Part shown: in pieces, positions 1-9,262 of the stretch
How the letters are laid out: the number at the start of each line of letters is the position of its first letter
How positions within the stretch are numbered: position 1 is the first letter of the stretch
Origin: Neisseria brasiliensis
Lineage (GTDB): Bacteria > Pseudomonadota > Gammaproteobacteria > Burkholderiales > Neisseriaceae
DNA length: 64,000 bases
Direction of reading: 5' to 3'
NCBI RefSeq assembly: GCF_009671065.1
Contig: NZ_CP046027.1
Span: 806,001 to 870,000 of the forward strand
Program-made: the position numbers and the translations under genes
Notes under the pieces: model-generated
Seen by the model: the letters and a program-made list of their open reading frames with translations, nothing else
The model's database searches: none
What the model was told of the DNA's origin: nothing

Positions 1-1
1 T

Positions 2-1456
2 GCCGCCAAAGCCTATTACGAAGCGTTTAAAAACCTACAAAAAGACCATGAAAAACCGCTGAAAGTCGCGACCATCTTCTCGTTCGCCGCCAATGAAGAG
101 CAAGGTGCTATTGGCAGCATTGAAGATGAGAGCTTTGAACCTGATGCGATGAACAGTAGCGCCAAGGAATTCTTGAACGCGGCGATTGCTGATTACAACG
201 CTCTATTTAAAAGCAACTACAACACCAATAGTCGCGAATTTCAAAATTATTATCGGGATTTGGCCAAACGCGTCAAAAATCAAGAAGTGGATTTATTAAT
301 TGTAGTCGGGATGTTCTTGACCGGCTTCGATGCGCCGACACTAAACACCTTATTCGTAGATAAAAACCTGCGTTATCACGGCTTGATGCAGGCCTATTCA
401 CGCACCAACCGCATTTATGACGCTACCAAGTCTTTCGGCAATATCGTGACCTTCCGCGACTTGGAGCAGGCGACCATCGATGCCATCACCCTATTCGGCA
501 ACAAAAACACCAGAAACGTGGTGCTAGAGAAAAGCTATGAAGAATATATGGAGGGCTACACCGACCAGCAAACCGGTGAAGCACGACGCGGCTATCTGGA
601 GGTGGTGCAGGAATTAAACACCCGTTTCCCCGATCCTGACAGCATCGTCACCGAGAAGGACAAAAAAGAATTTGCCAAACTATTCGGCGAATACCTGCGC
701 GTGGAAAATGTTTTACAGAATTACGATGAATTCACCGCACTCAAAGAAATACAGACGGTTAATCTTGATGATAAAGCTGCGGTGGCGGAATTTAAAGATA
801 AGTTCCATTTAAGCGATGATGATTTCAACGCTATCCAGAGCGTACCGATGCCGTCTGAAAGAGTGGTGCAGGATTATCGTTCTACCTATAACGACATCCG
901 CGATTGGCTACGCCAGCAAAAAGAATCAGAGAAACAAAACCAAAGCCAAATCGATTGGGATGATGTGGTTTTTGAAGTGGATTTGTTAAAGTCACAAGAA
1001 ATCAACTTGGACTATATTTTGGAATTGATTTTTGAACACAATCAAAAAATCAAAGACAAAAGCGCTTTGGTGGAAGAAATCCGCCGCACCATCCGCGCCA
1101 GTATCGGCAACCGCGCCAAAGAAACTTTGGTGGTGGATTTCATCAATGAAACCAATTTGGATGCCATTGAAGACAAGCCGTCTATTCTAGATGAATTCTA
1201 TCAATTCGCCCAAGAAAAACAGCAACAGGAAGCAGAAGCGCTGATTGAAGAGAATGGCTTGAATACCGAGGCAGCCAAGCGCTACCTAATGATCTCACTC
1301 AAACGCGAATATGCCAGCGAAAACGGCACGGATTTGAATAGTGTATTACCCAAAATGAGCCCACTCAACCCTAACTATTTGACCGCCAAGCAGAGCATTT
1401 TCCAAAAAATTGCTGATTTTGTGGAGAAATTCAAAGGTATTGGTGGTGTAGTGTAG
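2..1456 (+). CDS. hsdR: Type I restriction enzyme R subunit, C-terminal part (5' end outside window)
   Basis: The open frame runs in from the left edge (first full codon at base 2), so only about 484 C-terminal residues are visible. The segment GLMQAYSRTNR is helicase motif VI of the second RecA lobe, and the preceding FLTGFDAPTLNTLFVDK is typical of HsdR of the EcoR124 type. HsdR is the ATP-driven translocase and nuclease subunit that cuts DNA lacking the HsdM/HsdS methylation. The N-terminal nuclease and Walker A lobe, and the hsdM/hsdS genes, must lie upstream. Residues after motif VI form the helical C-terminal domain that docks to the methylase. One ATGCCGTCTGAA uptake sequence lies in frame near 849. 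Transcription ends at a DUS hairpin 30 bp past the stop. Confidence 0.9.
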   Translation, partial: AAKAYYEAFKNLQKDHEKPLKVATIFSFAANEEQGAIGSIEDESFEPDAMNSSAKEFLNAAIADYNALFKSNYNTNSREFQNYYRDLAKRVKNQEVDLLIVVGMFLTGFDAPTLNTLFVDKNLRYHGLMQAYSRTNRIYDATKSFGNIVTFRDLEQATIDAITLFGNKNTRNVVLEKSYEEYMEGYTDQQTGEARRGYLEVVQELNTRFPDPDSIVTEKDKKEFAKLFGEYLRVENVLQNYDEFTALKEIQTVNLDDKAAVAEFKDKFHLSDDDFNAIQSVPMPSERVVQDYRSTYNDIRDWLRQQKESEKQNQSQIDWDDVVFEVDLLKSQEINLDYILELIFEHNQKIKDKSALVEEIRRTIRASIGNRAKETLVVDFINETNLDAIEDKPSILDEFYQFAQEKQQQEAEALIEENGLNTEAAKRYLMISLKREYASENGTDLNSVLPKMSPLNPNYLTAKQSIFQKIADFVEKFKGIGGVV

Positions 1457-1484
1457 ATAGCTGGTCTATCGATTAAGAATAGAG

Positions 1485-1521
1485 AGGCCATCTGAAAGAT
1501 TCATCTTTCAGACGGCCTTTT
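1485..1521 (+). terminator. DUS inverted-repeat terminator after hsdR
   Basis: An AGGCCATCTGAA arm (one mismatch to the uptake sequence) pairs with TTCAGACGGCCT and is followed by a run of T. It lies between the hsdR stop and the next gene on the same strand. Confidence 0.7.
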
Positions 1522-1567
1522 TGCTATAATTGCCGTTCCTACATCCAACCGCTTTAAAGATAACTCC

Positions 1568-4500
1568 ATGCTGCCACCACGCCATGCCATCGAAACTTTT
1601 ATCAATGAAAAAGCCCTGCCGGCCAGTATTGAGCGTGCGCGGGATTATCGGGCGGAATTGGTGGAAATAGATGGCAATCGGGCGACATTTCAATGCAAAG
1701 GTTCGTATAAGCAGACCTACCGGCAGATGGTTGAATTTAATGAAAACAAACCGGTTAAGGTTTCATGTTCCTGCCCTTATCAAAACGGCGGCATCTGCAA
1801 ACATACGGTGGCGGCTTTGCGCCAATTGGCGGCGATGAGTGACAATGGTCAGCCTGAAAAGAAAACCAAGCCGACTCGGTCTGCCAAGCCGAAAGAAACG
1901 CTGCTGCGTTATCCGCTCTTGGACGGGGGATTGGTTGATTTTCAAAGCATTTGGGCTGACTTTAGCCGTTTCACCAATTTTTCGTTTTATACCGCCGACT
2001 GCCGCATTATGGATTTTGAGCCGGGCAAATGGACGTTTGAAGCCAGTGATTGGCAAGGGACATTCCGTTCTACGTTAACAAGGCTGTCTGAACAAGAAGT
2101 CGGGCTTGCTTGCAACTGCACCCACAAAACCGCTAAACAATATTGCAGCCATATGGCGGCAATGGTCAGACTGGCAGCGGAAAATCTGGGGGCGGAGTGT
2201 CTGCTGCCTGATTACCGCGAACGCTTTATTGCCGATGTGCTCAGCGATTACGGCATGACGCCGCAAGACGATTACGCTGAGTTTTTTGATTTTTCCATCG
2301 ATGATGAAGGCTTTGTGATCCAATCGAAAGTGCCCGACTTGATGCCGCTGCACTTTTCGTTGGTTTCTCGCACCATACCGTCTGAAATTTCCGCTAAAAC
2401 TGCTTTGCCGCCCAAAGCGGGTTTGGTGTTGGCATTGAATTTTGACGAAGGTGTTTTTCAAGAATTTGTGCTCTATTACGCCAACCTTAAGAAAAACGGT
2501 GAAATCTCGGCCAATTTAAAAGAGATCAGTGATGTAAATGCCGGCAGCGTCTTGTTTAACGGCATGTTGCCTGACGAAGCCAAAGACATCTGGTATACCC
2601 TGCAAGCCATGAATGAGCAGTATCTCGAGTTTGCTGAAGAGCAAAACGTTGATGCGCTCGGGAAAACAGTGGCGGCCTTCAACCGATTTTTGCAAACCTT
2701 CCCCGATTTGCCGCTGTTTGCCGCCCAAGGCCCGTCCTATGCCCGCACCGGCAGCCTCAACCGCCTCTCCCCGATTACCGTTTCGACCGAACCTGCCGGC
2801 CTAAGCTACCGTTTTAAAGAGGACGGCGCGCTATACCGCCTTGAGGGCAGGATTATACTCGGCGGCAAATCTGTCCGCCCCAGTTTGTTGGGCAAAGCGG
2901 TCAATCCTTTTTTCATTTATCGCGCCGATACGCTCACACGCTATCCCGATGCCAAAACTGCCGCCGACATCATGCGCTGTGTGGTGCATCCGAGCTTGGC
3001 CGTACTCAAACGCCATGCCGAAACCTTCCGTCGAAACATCATCGCACCCTTGGCAAAACATTACCCCATCACCAGCCGCGATTTTGTCACCCCTCCGAAA
3101 ACGAAGCGCAAACAAACGGCAAATACGCCAAACGGTGCTGATTGCTCTTTTCAAAAACAGGTTTACGTCCGCGATTCAGACGGCCTCATCCGCTTCTCAC
3201 CGGCCGCACAATATGACGAAACATTGATCGAACTACCTAGCCATGCCTTGCGCCTGCACATTCAAGACGGCAAATTCCACCGCCTTGAGCGCGATGAAGC
3301 GCAAGAGCAGGCATTTTTGCGTTTTTTTGAAGCCTTACATCCGGATTTTGCCCAAGTTTCAGACGGCCTATATCTGCTCACGCCCGAACAACTGACACAA
3401 GACTTTTGGTTCATCGACTTTGCCGACAGCTTAAAAAACCAAGGCATCGAGCTTTTGGGTGCCAAGGATTTGAAATCGTGGCGTTACAACCTCAATAAAC
3501 CGCAAATCAGCATCCGCACCGAATCGGGCACGGATTGGTTCGACCTCAACATAGCCATCCGTTACGGCGAAGAAACCGTCAACCTGAAAGACATACACAA
3601 AGCCTTTGTCAACCGGCAAAATTTCGTCACACTTTCAGACGGCACCATCGGCATGCTGCCCGAAAGCTGGCTGGAACAGTTTGCGCCGTATTTTCAGGCA
3701 GGTGAAGTGAAAAAAGACAGCATCCGCCTGTCGCCCTACCAATTCGGCATCATCGACCAGCTCTATGAAAGTTTGGACGACAAGCCGGAATTTTTGCACA
3801 CCTTATACCAACGCCGACAACGGCTGCAAAACCTGTCAGCCCAGCCCGACGTACAACTTTCAGACGGCCTCAACGCCACCCTGCGCCCCTATCAGCAACA
3901 CGGCTTGAACTGGCTGGCTTTTCTGCATGCCAACGGTTTAGGCGGCTGCTTGGCCGACGACATGGGTTTGGGCAAAACACTGCAAACCATCGCCTTTTTG
4001 CATTACCTCAAAACCACCCACACACCGGACAAACCCAGCCTGATTGTCGCCCCCACCAGCCTCACCTTCAACTGGCTGGCCGAAATCAAAAAATTCTGCC
4101 CGGGTTTGCGCGTATTGGATTACACCGGCGCAGGCCGTCTGAAAGATAGCGCTTCATTTGACGGCTGCGATGTCGTGCTCACCACTTACGGCACGCTGTT
4201 GCAGGACATCGAACTGCTGCAAGGCTACCGTTTCAGCTACCTGATTCTCGACGAAAGCCAAGCCATCAAAAACCCGCTGTCGCAACGCTACAAAGCCGCC
4301 CGCCTGATACAGGCCGACAACCGCCTGATTCTGAGCGGCACCCCCATCGAAAACAACACTTTCGATTTATACACGCAGCTCAATTTCCTCAATCCCGGCC
4401 TGCTCGGCAGCCAAAGCCATTTCAAAAGCCGCTTTGCCGATGCCATCGACAAAAAACAAGACCAACAAGCCGCTGCCCTGCTGGCCAAAATGGTGCATCC

Positions 4501-5260
4501 TTTCATCTTGCGCCGCACCAAAAATCAGGTGGCACACGAATTGCCGCCCAAAACCGAAAGCGTGATTTATTGCGAAATGGGCAAAGCGCAACGCAAAGCG
4601 TACGACCGTGTCAAAGAGCAATACCGCACTTATTTGCTGGACAAAATCGGTTCAGACGGCATCAACAAATCGCAAATGTATATTCTCGAAGGCCTGACCA
4701 AATTGCGCCAAATCTGCAACAGCCCCGCGCTTTTAGCAGATGCCGATTACGGCAGCGAATCGGTCAAGCTCGACACCTTGGTGGAACACATCAAAGACAA
4801 AACCGGACAACACAAAATCCTCGTGTTCTCCAGCTTCGTCAAAATGCTTGCCCTGATCGAAGGCCGTCTGAACGCAGAAAACATCGCCTACGAATACCTC
4901 GACGGCCAAACACGCAACCGTCAGCAAAAAGTCGACCGCTTCCAAAACAACGCCGACATCCGCGTATTCCTCATCAGCACCAAAGCGGGCGGCACCGGAC
5001 TGAACCTCACCGAAGCCGATTACGTGTTCATCGTCGACCCGTGGTGGAACCCGGCGGTAGAAAACCAAGCCATCGACCGCTGCTACCGCATCGGCCAAAC
5101 CAAACAAGTCATGGCCTACCGCCTCATCTGCCGCGATACCGTCGAAGAAAAAATCCTCGCCTTACAGCAGAAAAAACAAGGCATTGCCGACAGCCTAATC
5201 AGCGTGGACAACGAGAAAAAATCGTTTGATTTGGATGAAGTGAAAAACTTGTTTGAATAG
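1568..5260 (+). CDS. SWIM zinc-finger SNF2-family helicase
   Basis: A 1230-residue protein. A SWIM zinc finger is visible at residues 67-79 (C67-S-C69 ... C77-K-H79), and a second Cys/His cluster (CNC ... CSH) lies near residue 190. The C-terminal third is a complete SWI2/SNF2 ATPase: Walker A DMGLGKT near 800, DESQ box near 895, LSGTPIEN, and the second lobe with STKAGGTGLNL and DRCYRIGQ near 1167. Proteins of this layout are DNA-dependent translocases thought to remodel protein-DNA complexes; the bacterial substrate is unknown. At least seven uptake sequences are in frame, read as SDGL or GRLK. The start has only a weak purine stretch upstream. It follows hsdR with its own spacing and a terminator between, so there is no proof that the two act together. 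Confidence 0.9.
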   Translation: MLPPRHAIETFINEKALPASIERARDYRAELVEIDGNRATFQCKGSYKQTYRQMVEFNENKPVKVSCSCPYQNGGICKHTVAALRQLAAMSDNGQPEKKTKPTRSAKPKETLLRYPLLDGGLVDFQSIWADFSRFTNFSFYTADCRIMDFEPGKWTFEASDWQGTFRSTLTRLSEQEVGLACNCTHKTAKQYCSHMAAMVRLAAENLGAECLLPDYRERFIADVLSDYGMTPQDDYAEFFDFSIDDEGFVIQSKVPDLMPLHFSLVSRTIPSEISAKTALPPKAGLVLALNFDEGVFQEFVLYYANLKKNGEISANLKEISDVNAGSVLFNGMLPDEAKDIWYTLQAMNEQYLEFAEEQNVDALGKTVAAFNRFLQTFPDLPLFAAQGPSYARTGSLNRLSPITVSTEPAGLSYRFKEDGALYRLEGRIILGGKSVRPSLLGKAVNPFFIYRADTLTRYPDAKTAADIMRCVVHPSLAVLKRHAETFRRNIIAPLAKHYPITSRDFVTPPKTKRKQTANTPNGADCSFQKQVYVRDSDGLIRFSPAAQYDETLIELPSHALRLHIQDGKFHRLERDEAQEQAFLRFFEALHPDFAQVSDGLYLLTPEQLTQDFWFIDFADSLKNQGIELLGAKDLKSWRYNLNKPQISIRTESGTDWFDLNIAIRYGEETVNLKDIHKAFVNRQNFVTLSDGTIGMLPESWLEQFAPYFQAGEVKKDSIRLSPYQFGIIDQLYESLDDKPEFLHTLYQRRQRLQNLSAQPDVQLSDGLNATLRPYQQHGLNWLAFLHANGLGGCLADDMGLGKTLQTIAFLHYLKTTHTPDKPSLIVAPTSLTFNWLAEIKKFCPGLRVLDYTGAGRLKDSASFDGCDVVLTTYGTLLQDIELLQGYRFSYLILDESQAIKNPLSQRYKAARLIQADNRLILSGTPIENNTFDLYTQLNFLNPGLLGSQSHFKSRFADAIDKKQDQQAAALLAKMVHPFILRRTKNQVAHELPPKTESVIYCEMGKAQRKAYDRVKEQYRTYLLDKIGSDGINKSQMYILEGLTKLRQICNSPALLADADYGSESVKLDTLVEHIKDKTGQHKILVFSSFVKMLALIEGRLNAENIAYEYLDGQTRNRQQKVDRFQNNADIRVFLISTKAGGTGLNLTEADYVFIVDPWWNPAVENQAIDRCYRIGQTKQVMAYRLICRDTVEEKILALQQKKQGIADSLISVDNEKKSFDLDEVKNLFE

Positions 5261-5276
5261 GCAGGAAAAAACAAAC

Positions 5277-5312
5277 AGGCCGTCTGAAGTTAATTCTTTC
5301 AGACGGCCTTTT
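5277..5312. terminator. DUS hairpin terminator, SNF2 gene
   Basis: AGGCCGTCTGAA and its complement are separated by a short loop and followed by TTTT, 16 bp after the SNF2 stop. Confidence 0.75.
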
Positions 5313-5343
5313 CATCATCTATTCATCACGTTAAAACATAGGT

Positions 5344-5488
5344 TGAGACCTTTGCAAAATCTCTATCTTTGGCACATTTCTTCGTTGTGCGCTGCTCGAA
5401 AGCTTGCCTATCTCAATGATATGTCTGCGCTTTCTGCGCTGCTACAACTTTGAACTGTACTCAAATCTAGGGTTTTGCAAAGGTCTCA
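5344..5488 (+). mobile_element. 145-bp MITE-like element, copy 1
   Basis: The element starts TGAGACCTTTGCAAAA and ends with its complement TTTTGCAAAGGTCTCA. It has no coding capacity. Two further copies of exactly 145 bp occur at 40657-40801 (same orientation) and 54695-54839 (opposite), alike along their whole length. From memory these ends resemble the terminal repeats of the neisserial IS5-family element IS1106, so this is probably a non-autonomous derivative. It lies between the convergent SNF2 and vanB-like genes, three bases from the vanB stop codon. A GGT triplet flanks both ends. Confidence 0.8.
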
Positions 5489-5491
5489 GGT

Positions 5492-6439
5492 TCACAAATC
5501 CAAAACCAACCGCTCCGAACGCGCGCGTGAGCAACACGGGGTGAAGATTTTGCCTTCGGCGTGTTCTTCTTCGGTGAGGAACTGGTCGCGGTGCAGCGCT
5601 TCGCCTTCGATTAAGTTGGTCAGGCAGGTGCCGCAGATGCCTTCTTCGCAGGAGACGGGCACGAAATAGCCTGCTTCTTCCAACACTTGAGTAATGCTTT
5701 TGTCGGCGGGTACGTCAATCACGGCGCCGTCGCTGGCGATTTGGATTTGAAACGGGCGGTTTGCCGATTCGTCCAAAGGGGCGGCTTGGAACAGTTCGCG
5801 GTGCAGGTTTTCAGACGGCCAGCCTTTTTCTGAGGCCGTCTGAAATACGGCATCCATAAAACCTAATGGGCCGCAGGTGTAAAGATGCAGGCCTTCTGCC
5901 GGCGCTTCGACCATGCGTTGCAATAGTTCGGGCGAGGTGCGCGGGCTTTGGCACACCAGCTCGACTTTATCGGCCACGTCGACTTGTTGCAGGCGCTCGG
6001 CGAAAATGGCGTCGGCTTCGTCGCGGCAGAAGTAATACAGCTTCACGTCTATGCCCTGCTGCAACAAGGCATCAAACATGGCCATCAGCGGGGTAATGCC
6101 GATGCCGCCGGCAAACAGCAAAGCGCGTTGTTGGTATTCGGCCAAGGGAAACAGGTTGCGCGGCTCGCTAATCTCAAGCGTATCGCCGACTTGAATCTGC
6201 TCATGGATATACTGCGAGCCGCCGCGTGAGGCTTCGTCGCGCAACACAGCGATGCGATATTGGTTGTCCGTCATCGGGTATTGGCAGAGCGAATACTGGC
6301 GGATGAGGCCGTTGCCGAGATTCAGGTCGATGTGTGCGCCAGCGGTGTAATCCGGCAAACTGCTGCCTGCTTCGGGCTGCAGGGTAATCAGCTTGACTTT
6401 GCTGCCGCAGCTGCGGACTTCGGTCACGTGCGCTTTCAT
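5492..6439 (-). CDS. vanB: Vanillate O-demethylase-type reductase (ferredoxin-NAD(P)H reductase)
   Basis: A 315-residue electron-transfer partner of the adjacent Rieske oxygenase. The N-terminal half has the FAD-binding barrel (RQYSLCQYP) and the NAD-binding lobe (FAGGIGITPLMAM). The last 85 residues are a plant-type 2Fe-2S ferredoxin with CEEGICGTC and a last Cys in FTPCCS. This is the phthalate dioxygenase reductase/VanB architecture, which passes electrons from NAD(P)H to the oxygenase. Its ATG overlaps the vanA stop by four bases (ATGA), so the two are translationally coupled. An inverted pair of uptake sequences lies inside the coding region near 5813-5845. The substrate could be another methoxylated aromatic. 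Confidence 0.85.
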   Translation of the reverse strand: MKAHVTEVRSCGSKVKLITLQPEAGSSLPDYTAGAHIDLNLGNGLIRQYSLCQYPMTDNQYRIAVLRDEASRGGSQYIHEQIQVGDTLEISEPRNLFPLAEYQQRALLFAGGIGITPLMAMFDALLQQGIDVKLYYFCRDEADAIFAERLQQVDVADKVELVCQSPRTSPELLQRMVEAPAEGLHLYTCGPLGFMDAVFQTASEKGWPSENLHRELFQAAPLDESANRPFQIQIASDGAVIDVPADKSITQVLEEAGYFVPVSCEEGICGTCLTNLIEGEALHRDQFLTEEEHAEGKIFTPCCSRARSERLVLDL

Positions 6440-7500
6440 GATTCGGCTCCGGTGGTTTGGGCCGCTTGTTCGGCTTGGATTTTTTTGTCGATAATTTTAC
6501 GCGCTTGCACGCCGCCAGAATCGATGTTCAGCATCAACAGGCGACGTTCGGGCTGCTCACTCAGGTTTTGCTGCTGTTTTTCCAGCATTTCCAAGTCTTC
6601 ACTGAAAATCTTGCCTTGGCCTTCACGGATTTGGCGCGTGGTTTCTTCGTCTTGCGCGTTGAAATGGCGCGCCATGCCCCAGAAATACCAATGCGAGGTA
6701 TCGGTTTCCGGTGTGATGAAATCGACCACGATGCTGGATACTTTGTGTTCTTCCGGTGCGTGATAACCGCCGTGCCCTGCTTCGGCTACGCCCACTTCGA
6801 TGTGCACGTTGCTCGGTAAGTGGAAATGGCAGCGCTGCCAGCGGTCAACCAATTGCGTTTCGTCCAAACCTTTGGAACGCATACACGATTGCCAGAAAGG
6901 CGGCGCGTAAATGTTTTCCATATTGCGCTCAAGCGTCACCACATCGCCTTTTACGGTGGTTTTCAGCGGGGTTTCGTCGATTTCTTTCTGACCGATGCTG
7001 CTGGCGTGTACATAGGTTTCGTGGGTCAAATCCATCAGGTTATCGATCATCAGGCGGTAATCGGCTTTGATGTGATACAGGCCGCCGCCATACGCCCATT
7101 CATCGCTTTCCGCCCATTCCAAATAAGGCAGCAATGATTCGTCGGCGCTTTCTTTGTCGCCCGCCCAAAACCAGATAAAGCCGTATTTTTCCACCACGGC
7201 ATACGGGCGGATACACGGGAAACTTTGCACGCGCTGCATAGGCATGGCTTGCGGTTTGCCTTTGCAGTCGAGCTCTAAACCATGATAGCCGCAGACCAAA
7301 TTGCCGTCGCGCACAAAACCCAACGACAATGGCGCGCCACGATGCGGACAAAAGTCTTCCACGGCAGCAATGCCGTCTTTGCCGCGGAACAACACGATTT
7401 TTTCATTGCAGATGGTGCGGCCCAGCGGCTTATCGCCGACTTCTTCGCTGCGTGCGGCAACATACCAGGCATTGCGGATAAAGGTAGGGGTGGTGGTCAT
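6436..7500 (-). CDS. vanA: Vanillate O-demethylase-type Rieske oxygenase
   Basis: A 354-residue oxygenase component. The Rieske 2Fe-2S ligands are C51-P-H53 and C70-G-Y-H73. The mononuclear iron site is visible as D157, H160 and H165 in NLMDLTHETYVH. This is the VanA/dicamba-demethylase branch, which oxidatively removes methyl groups from aryl methyl ethers such as vanillate, giving protocatechuate and formaldehyde. The start has a good AGGAG ribosome site. It is the first gene of a two-gene operon with the reductase and is divergent from an aromatic-acid transporter, which supports a role in aromatic catabolism. No protocatechuate ring-cleavage genes are in the window, so the fate of the product is unknown. 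Confidence 0.87.
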   Translation of the reverse strand: MTTTPTFIRNAWYVAARSEEVGDKPLGRTICNEKIVLFRGKDGIAAVEDFCPHRGAPLSLGFVRDGNLVCGYHGLELDCKGKPQAMPMQRVQSFPCIRPYAVVEKYGFIWFWAGDKESADESLLPYLEWAESDEWAYGGGLYHIKADYRLMIDNLMDLTHETYVHASSIGQKEIDETPLKTTVKGDVVTLERNMENIYAPPFWQSCMRSKGLDETQLVDRWQRCHFHLPSNVHIEVGVAEAGHGGYHAPEEHKVSSIVVDFITPETDTSHWYFWGMARHFNAQDEETTRQIREGQGKIFSEDLEMLEKQQQNLSEQPERRLLMLNIDSGGVQARKIIDKKIQAEQAAQTTGAES

Positions 7501-7627
7501 GATGGCTCCTTTGTGTTTTGATTTTTATGTTTTTATTGGTTTATGACAGGCCGTCTGAAATGTTCAGACGGCCTGTTGTTTCTCTTTGGGAAAAATTTAA
7601 TCGACAAGGGCAAGTGCTGTCAACAAA

Positions 7628-7639
7628 ATTGTATCCAAA
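7628..7639. promoter_or_regulatory. Candidate VanR operator box 1
   Basis: ATTGTATCCAAA matches the known Caulobacter VanR operator ATTGGATCCAAT at 10 of 12 positions. It lies 128 bp upstream of vanA on the divergent side. Confidence 0.45.
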
Positions 7640-7751
7640 ATTTTAAAATTTACCATTTGATTAAAAATCATAAATTTTAATTTTAATTAAATCATATGCT
7701 TAATTTTGTAATCAGAATTTCAAAAACAATACCCGGAAACAATCATTGATT

Positions 7752-7763
7752 TTTGTATCCAAT
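7752..7763. promoter_or_regulatory. Candidate VanR operator box 2
   Basis: TTTGTATCCAAT also matches ATTGGATCCAAT at 10 of 12 positions. It shares the core TTGTATCCAA with box 1 and lies 88 bp upstream of the transporter start. Confidence 0.45.
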
Positions 7764-7850
7764 TTCGCTATTGTTTTTTTCATCGGCTTTATCGGCGGCA
7801 AGCCTTTGAATCCGACACAAAAAAACAATATTTTCTTGAGGAGAGAAACC

Positions 7851-9161
7851 ATGAATGCCGCAACACTCAAGCAGCAAATCGACCAAAAGCCCATGAATGC
7901 TTTTCAATGGTCGGTGGTTGCCATCTGTATCTGTCTTAATGTCATCGACGGCTTTGATGTCTTGGTGATGGCGTTTACCGCCTCGGCGGTGGCCAAAGAA
8001 TGGGGGCTGTCGGGCTCGGAAATCGGCCTGTTGTTAAGCGCCGGCCTGTTCGGCATGGCGGCCGGTTCGCTTACACTCGCACCGCAAGCGGATAGATTCG
8101 GCCGCAAACCGGTAATTTTGTTGTCGCTGGTGGTTGTGTCGGTCGGCATGATTTTAAGCAGCTTCAGCACTTCCGCTTTGGAACTGGGCGTTTTGCGCTT
8201 TATCACCGGCTTAGGTATCAGCGGCATTTTGGCCAGCAGCAATGTGTTGACCAGTGAATTTTCATCCGCCAAATGGCGCAGCCTGACCATCAGCCTGCAA
8301 TCGGCGGGCTACGGCATCGGCGCAACCGGTGGCGGTTTGGTGTCGATGTATCTGATTAAAGCCTACGGTTGGCAATCGGTTTTCCTGTTCGGCGGTCTGC
8401 TTTCCACCGCTTTCATTTTCGTGGCGTTACTGCGTCTGCCCGAATCATTGGAATTTCTACTGTCGCAACAGCCCAAAGCCGCTTTAGTCAAAGCGCAAAA
8501 GCTCACCGCCAAACTCAGTTTGCCGCGCCTTGATGTGCTGCCGCCCAAACCACAATTAAACCAACAAACCCCTTCCGGCTTCTGCAGCCTGTTTGGCGAG
8601 GGCAAAACCATGCCGACGCTGATGATTTGGGCGGCGTTTTTCTTGGTGATGTTCGCGTTTTACTGCATTTTGAGTTGGACACCGAAGCTCTTGACCGGCG
8701 CCGGTATGACTGCAGAACAAGGCATCAGCGTCGGCATTTGGATGAATATCGGCTCGATGTTCGGCGCGGTGTTAATCGGCTTCTTGGGCACACGTTTCAA
8801 TATTAAAACTGTACATGCCGTGTTCCTGCTGCTCACCGCGCTGCTGACGCTTACCTTTGCCCAAAGCTTGTCGCAGCTCTCTTTGGCCATGGCTTTGGCG
8901 TTTTTTCTCGGCAGCTTTGCCAACGGCTCGGTGGCCGGTTTGTACGCTGTGGCACCGACACTTTACGAATCCGCCAACCGCGCCCGCGGCGTCGGTACCG
9001 CCATTACGCTCGGCCGCGTCGGCAGCATTGTATCGCCGATGATTATCGGTTTCCTGCTCGATGCCGGTTGGCAGCCGGTGGGCTTGTTCTACCTGAATGC
9101 GGTGGTGTTTGCCTTGGCGATTTTGGCAGTATTAAAACTGAGAAAACTCAAGCCGGTTTGA
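7851..9161 (+). CDS. Aromatic-acid:H+ symporter, MFS family (VanK/PcaK-like)
   Basis: A 436-residue major facilitator with about twelve hydrophobic segments. The DGFDVLVMAF segment in helix 1 and the loop DRFGRKP between helices 2 and 3 are marks of the AAHS family (PcaK, BenK, VanK), which imports benzoate-type acids with protons. The chosen ATG has a strong GAGGAGAG site; a start 35 codons earlier is less likely. The divergent vanAB-like operon suggests vanillate or a related aromatic acid as substrate. A long inverted repeat with uptake sequences separates it from the next gene, so read-through to the hydrolase may be partial. Confidence 0.85.
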   Translation: MNAATLKQQIDQKPMNAFQWSVVAICICLNVIDGFDVLVMAFTASAVAKEWGLSGSEIGLLLSAGLFGMAAGSLTLAPQADRFGRKPVILLSLVVVSVGMILSSFSTSALELGVLRFITGLGISGILASSNVLTSEFSSAKWRSLTISLQSAGYGIGATGGGLVSMYLIKAYGWQSVFLFGGLLSTAFIFVALLRLPESLEFLLSQQPKAALVKAQKLTAKLSLPRLDVLPPKPQLNQQTPSGFCSLFGEGKTMPTLMIWAAFFLVMFAFYCILSWTPKLLTGAGMTAEQGISVGIWMNIGSMFGAVLIGFLGTRFNIKTVHAVFLLLTALLTLTFAQSLSQLSLAMALAFFLGSFANGSVAGLYAVAPTLYESANRARGVGTAITLGRVGSIVSPMIIGFLLDAGWQPVGLFYLNAVVFALAILAVLKLRKLKPV

Positions 9162-9179
9162 TATAATCGCGTATCGTTC

Positions 9180-9244
9180 AGGCCGTCTGAAACAGCAGAC
9201 GAAACCGTTTTATCACCGTTTCGTTTCGGCCTTTCAGACGGCCT
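9180..9244 (+). terminator. Long DUS-ended inverted repeat after MFS gene
   Basis: Uptake-sequence arms at both ends enclose a second inner inverted repeat around GAAACCG / CGGTTTC-like segments. It could attenuate transcription into the downstream hydrolase and regulator genes. Confidence 0.6.
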
Positions 9245-9262
9245 ATTTAATGGATACTCATC

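Larger units (their letters stand above)
7501..7850. promoter_or_regulatory. Divergent promoter region, vanA / MFS transporter
   Basis: A 350-bp region between divergent starts. A DUS inverted pair lies at 7548-7574, close to vanA. The rest is very AT-rich, especially 7600-7750, and holds two VanR-like boxes listed separately. A longer in-frame start for the transporter at 7746 exists, but the GAGGAGAG site just before 7851 favours the later ATG. Confidence 0.6.

Noticed and set aside
849..860. AT-type uptake sequence in hsdR as proof of import from an AT-DUS species
   Set aside because: The AT form also occurs in vanR, pabBC, ppk1 and several terminators here, so one copy proves nothing.
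4570..5229. A 219-codon frame inside the SNF2 gene
   Set aside because: It is Arg/Pro/Gln-rich out-of-frame translation of the helicase C-terminal lobe.
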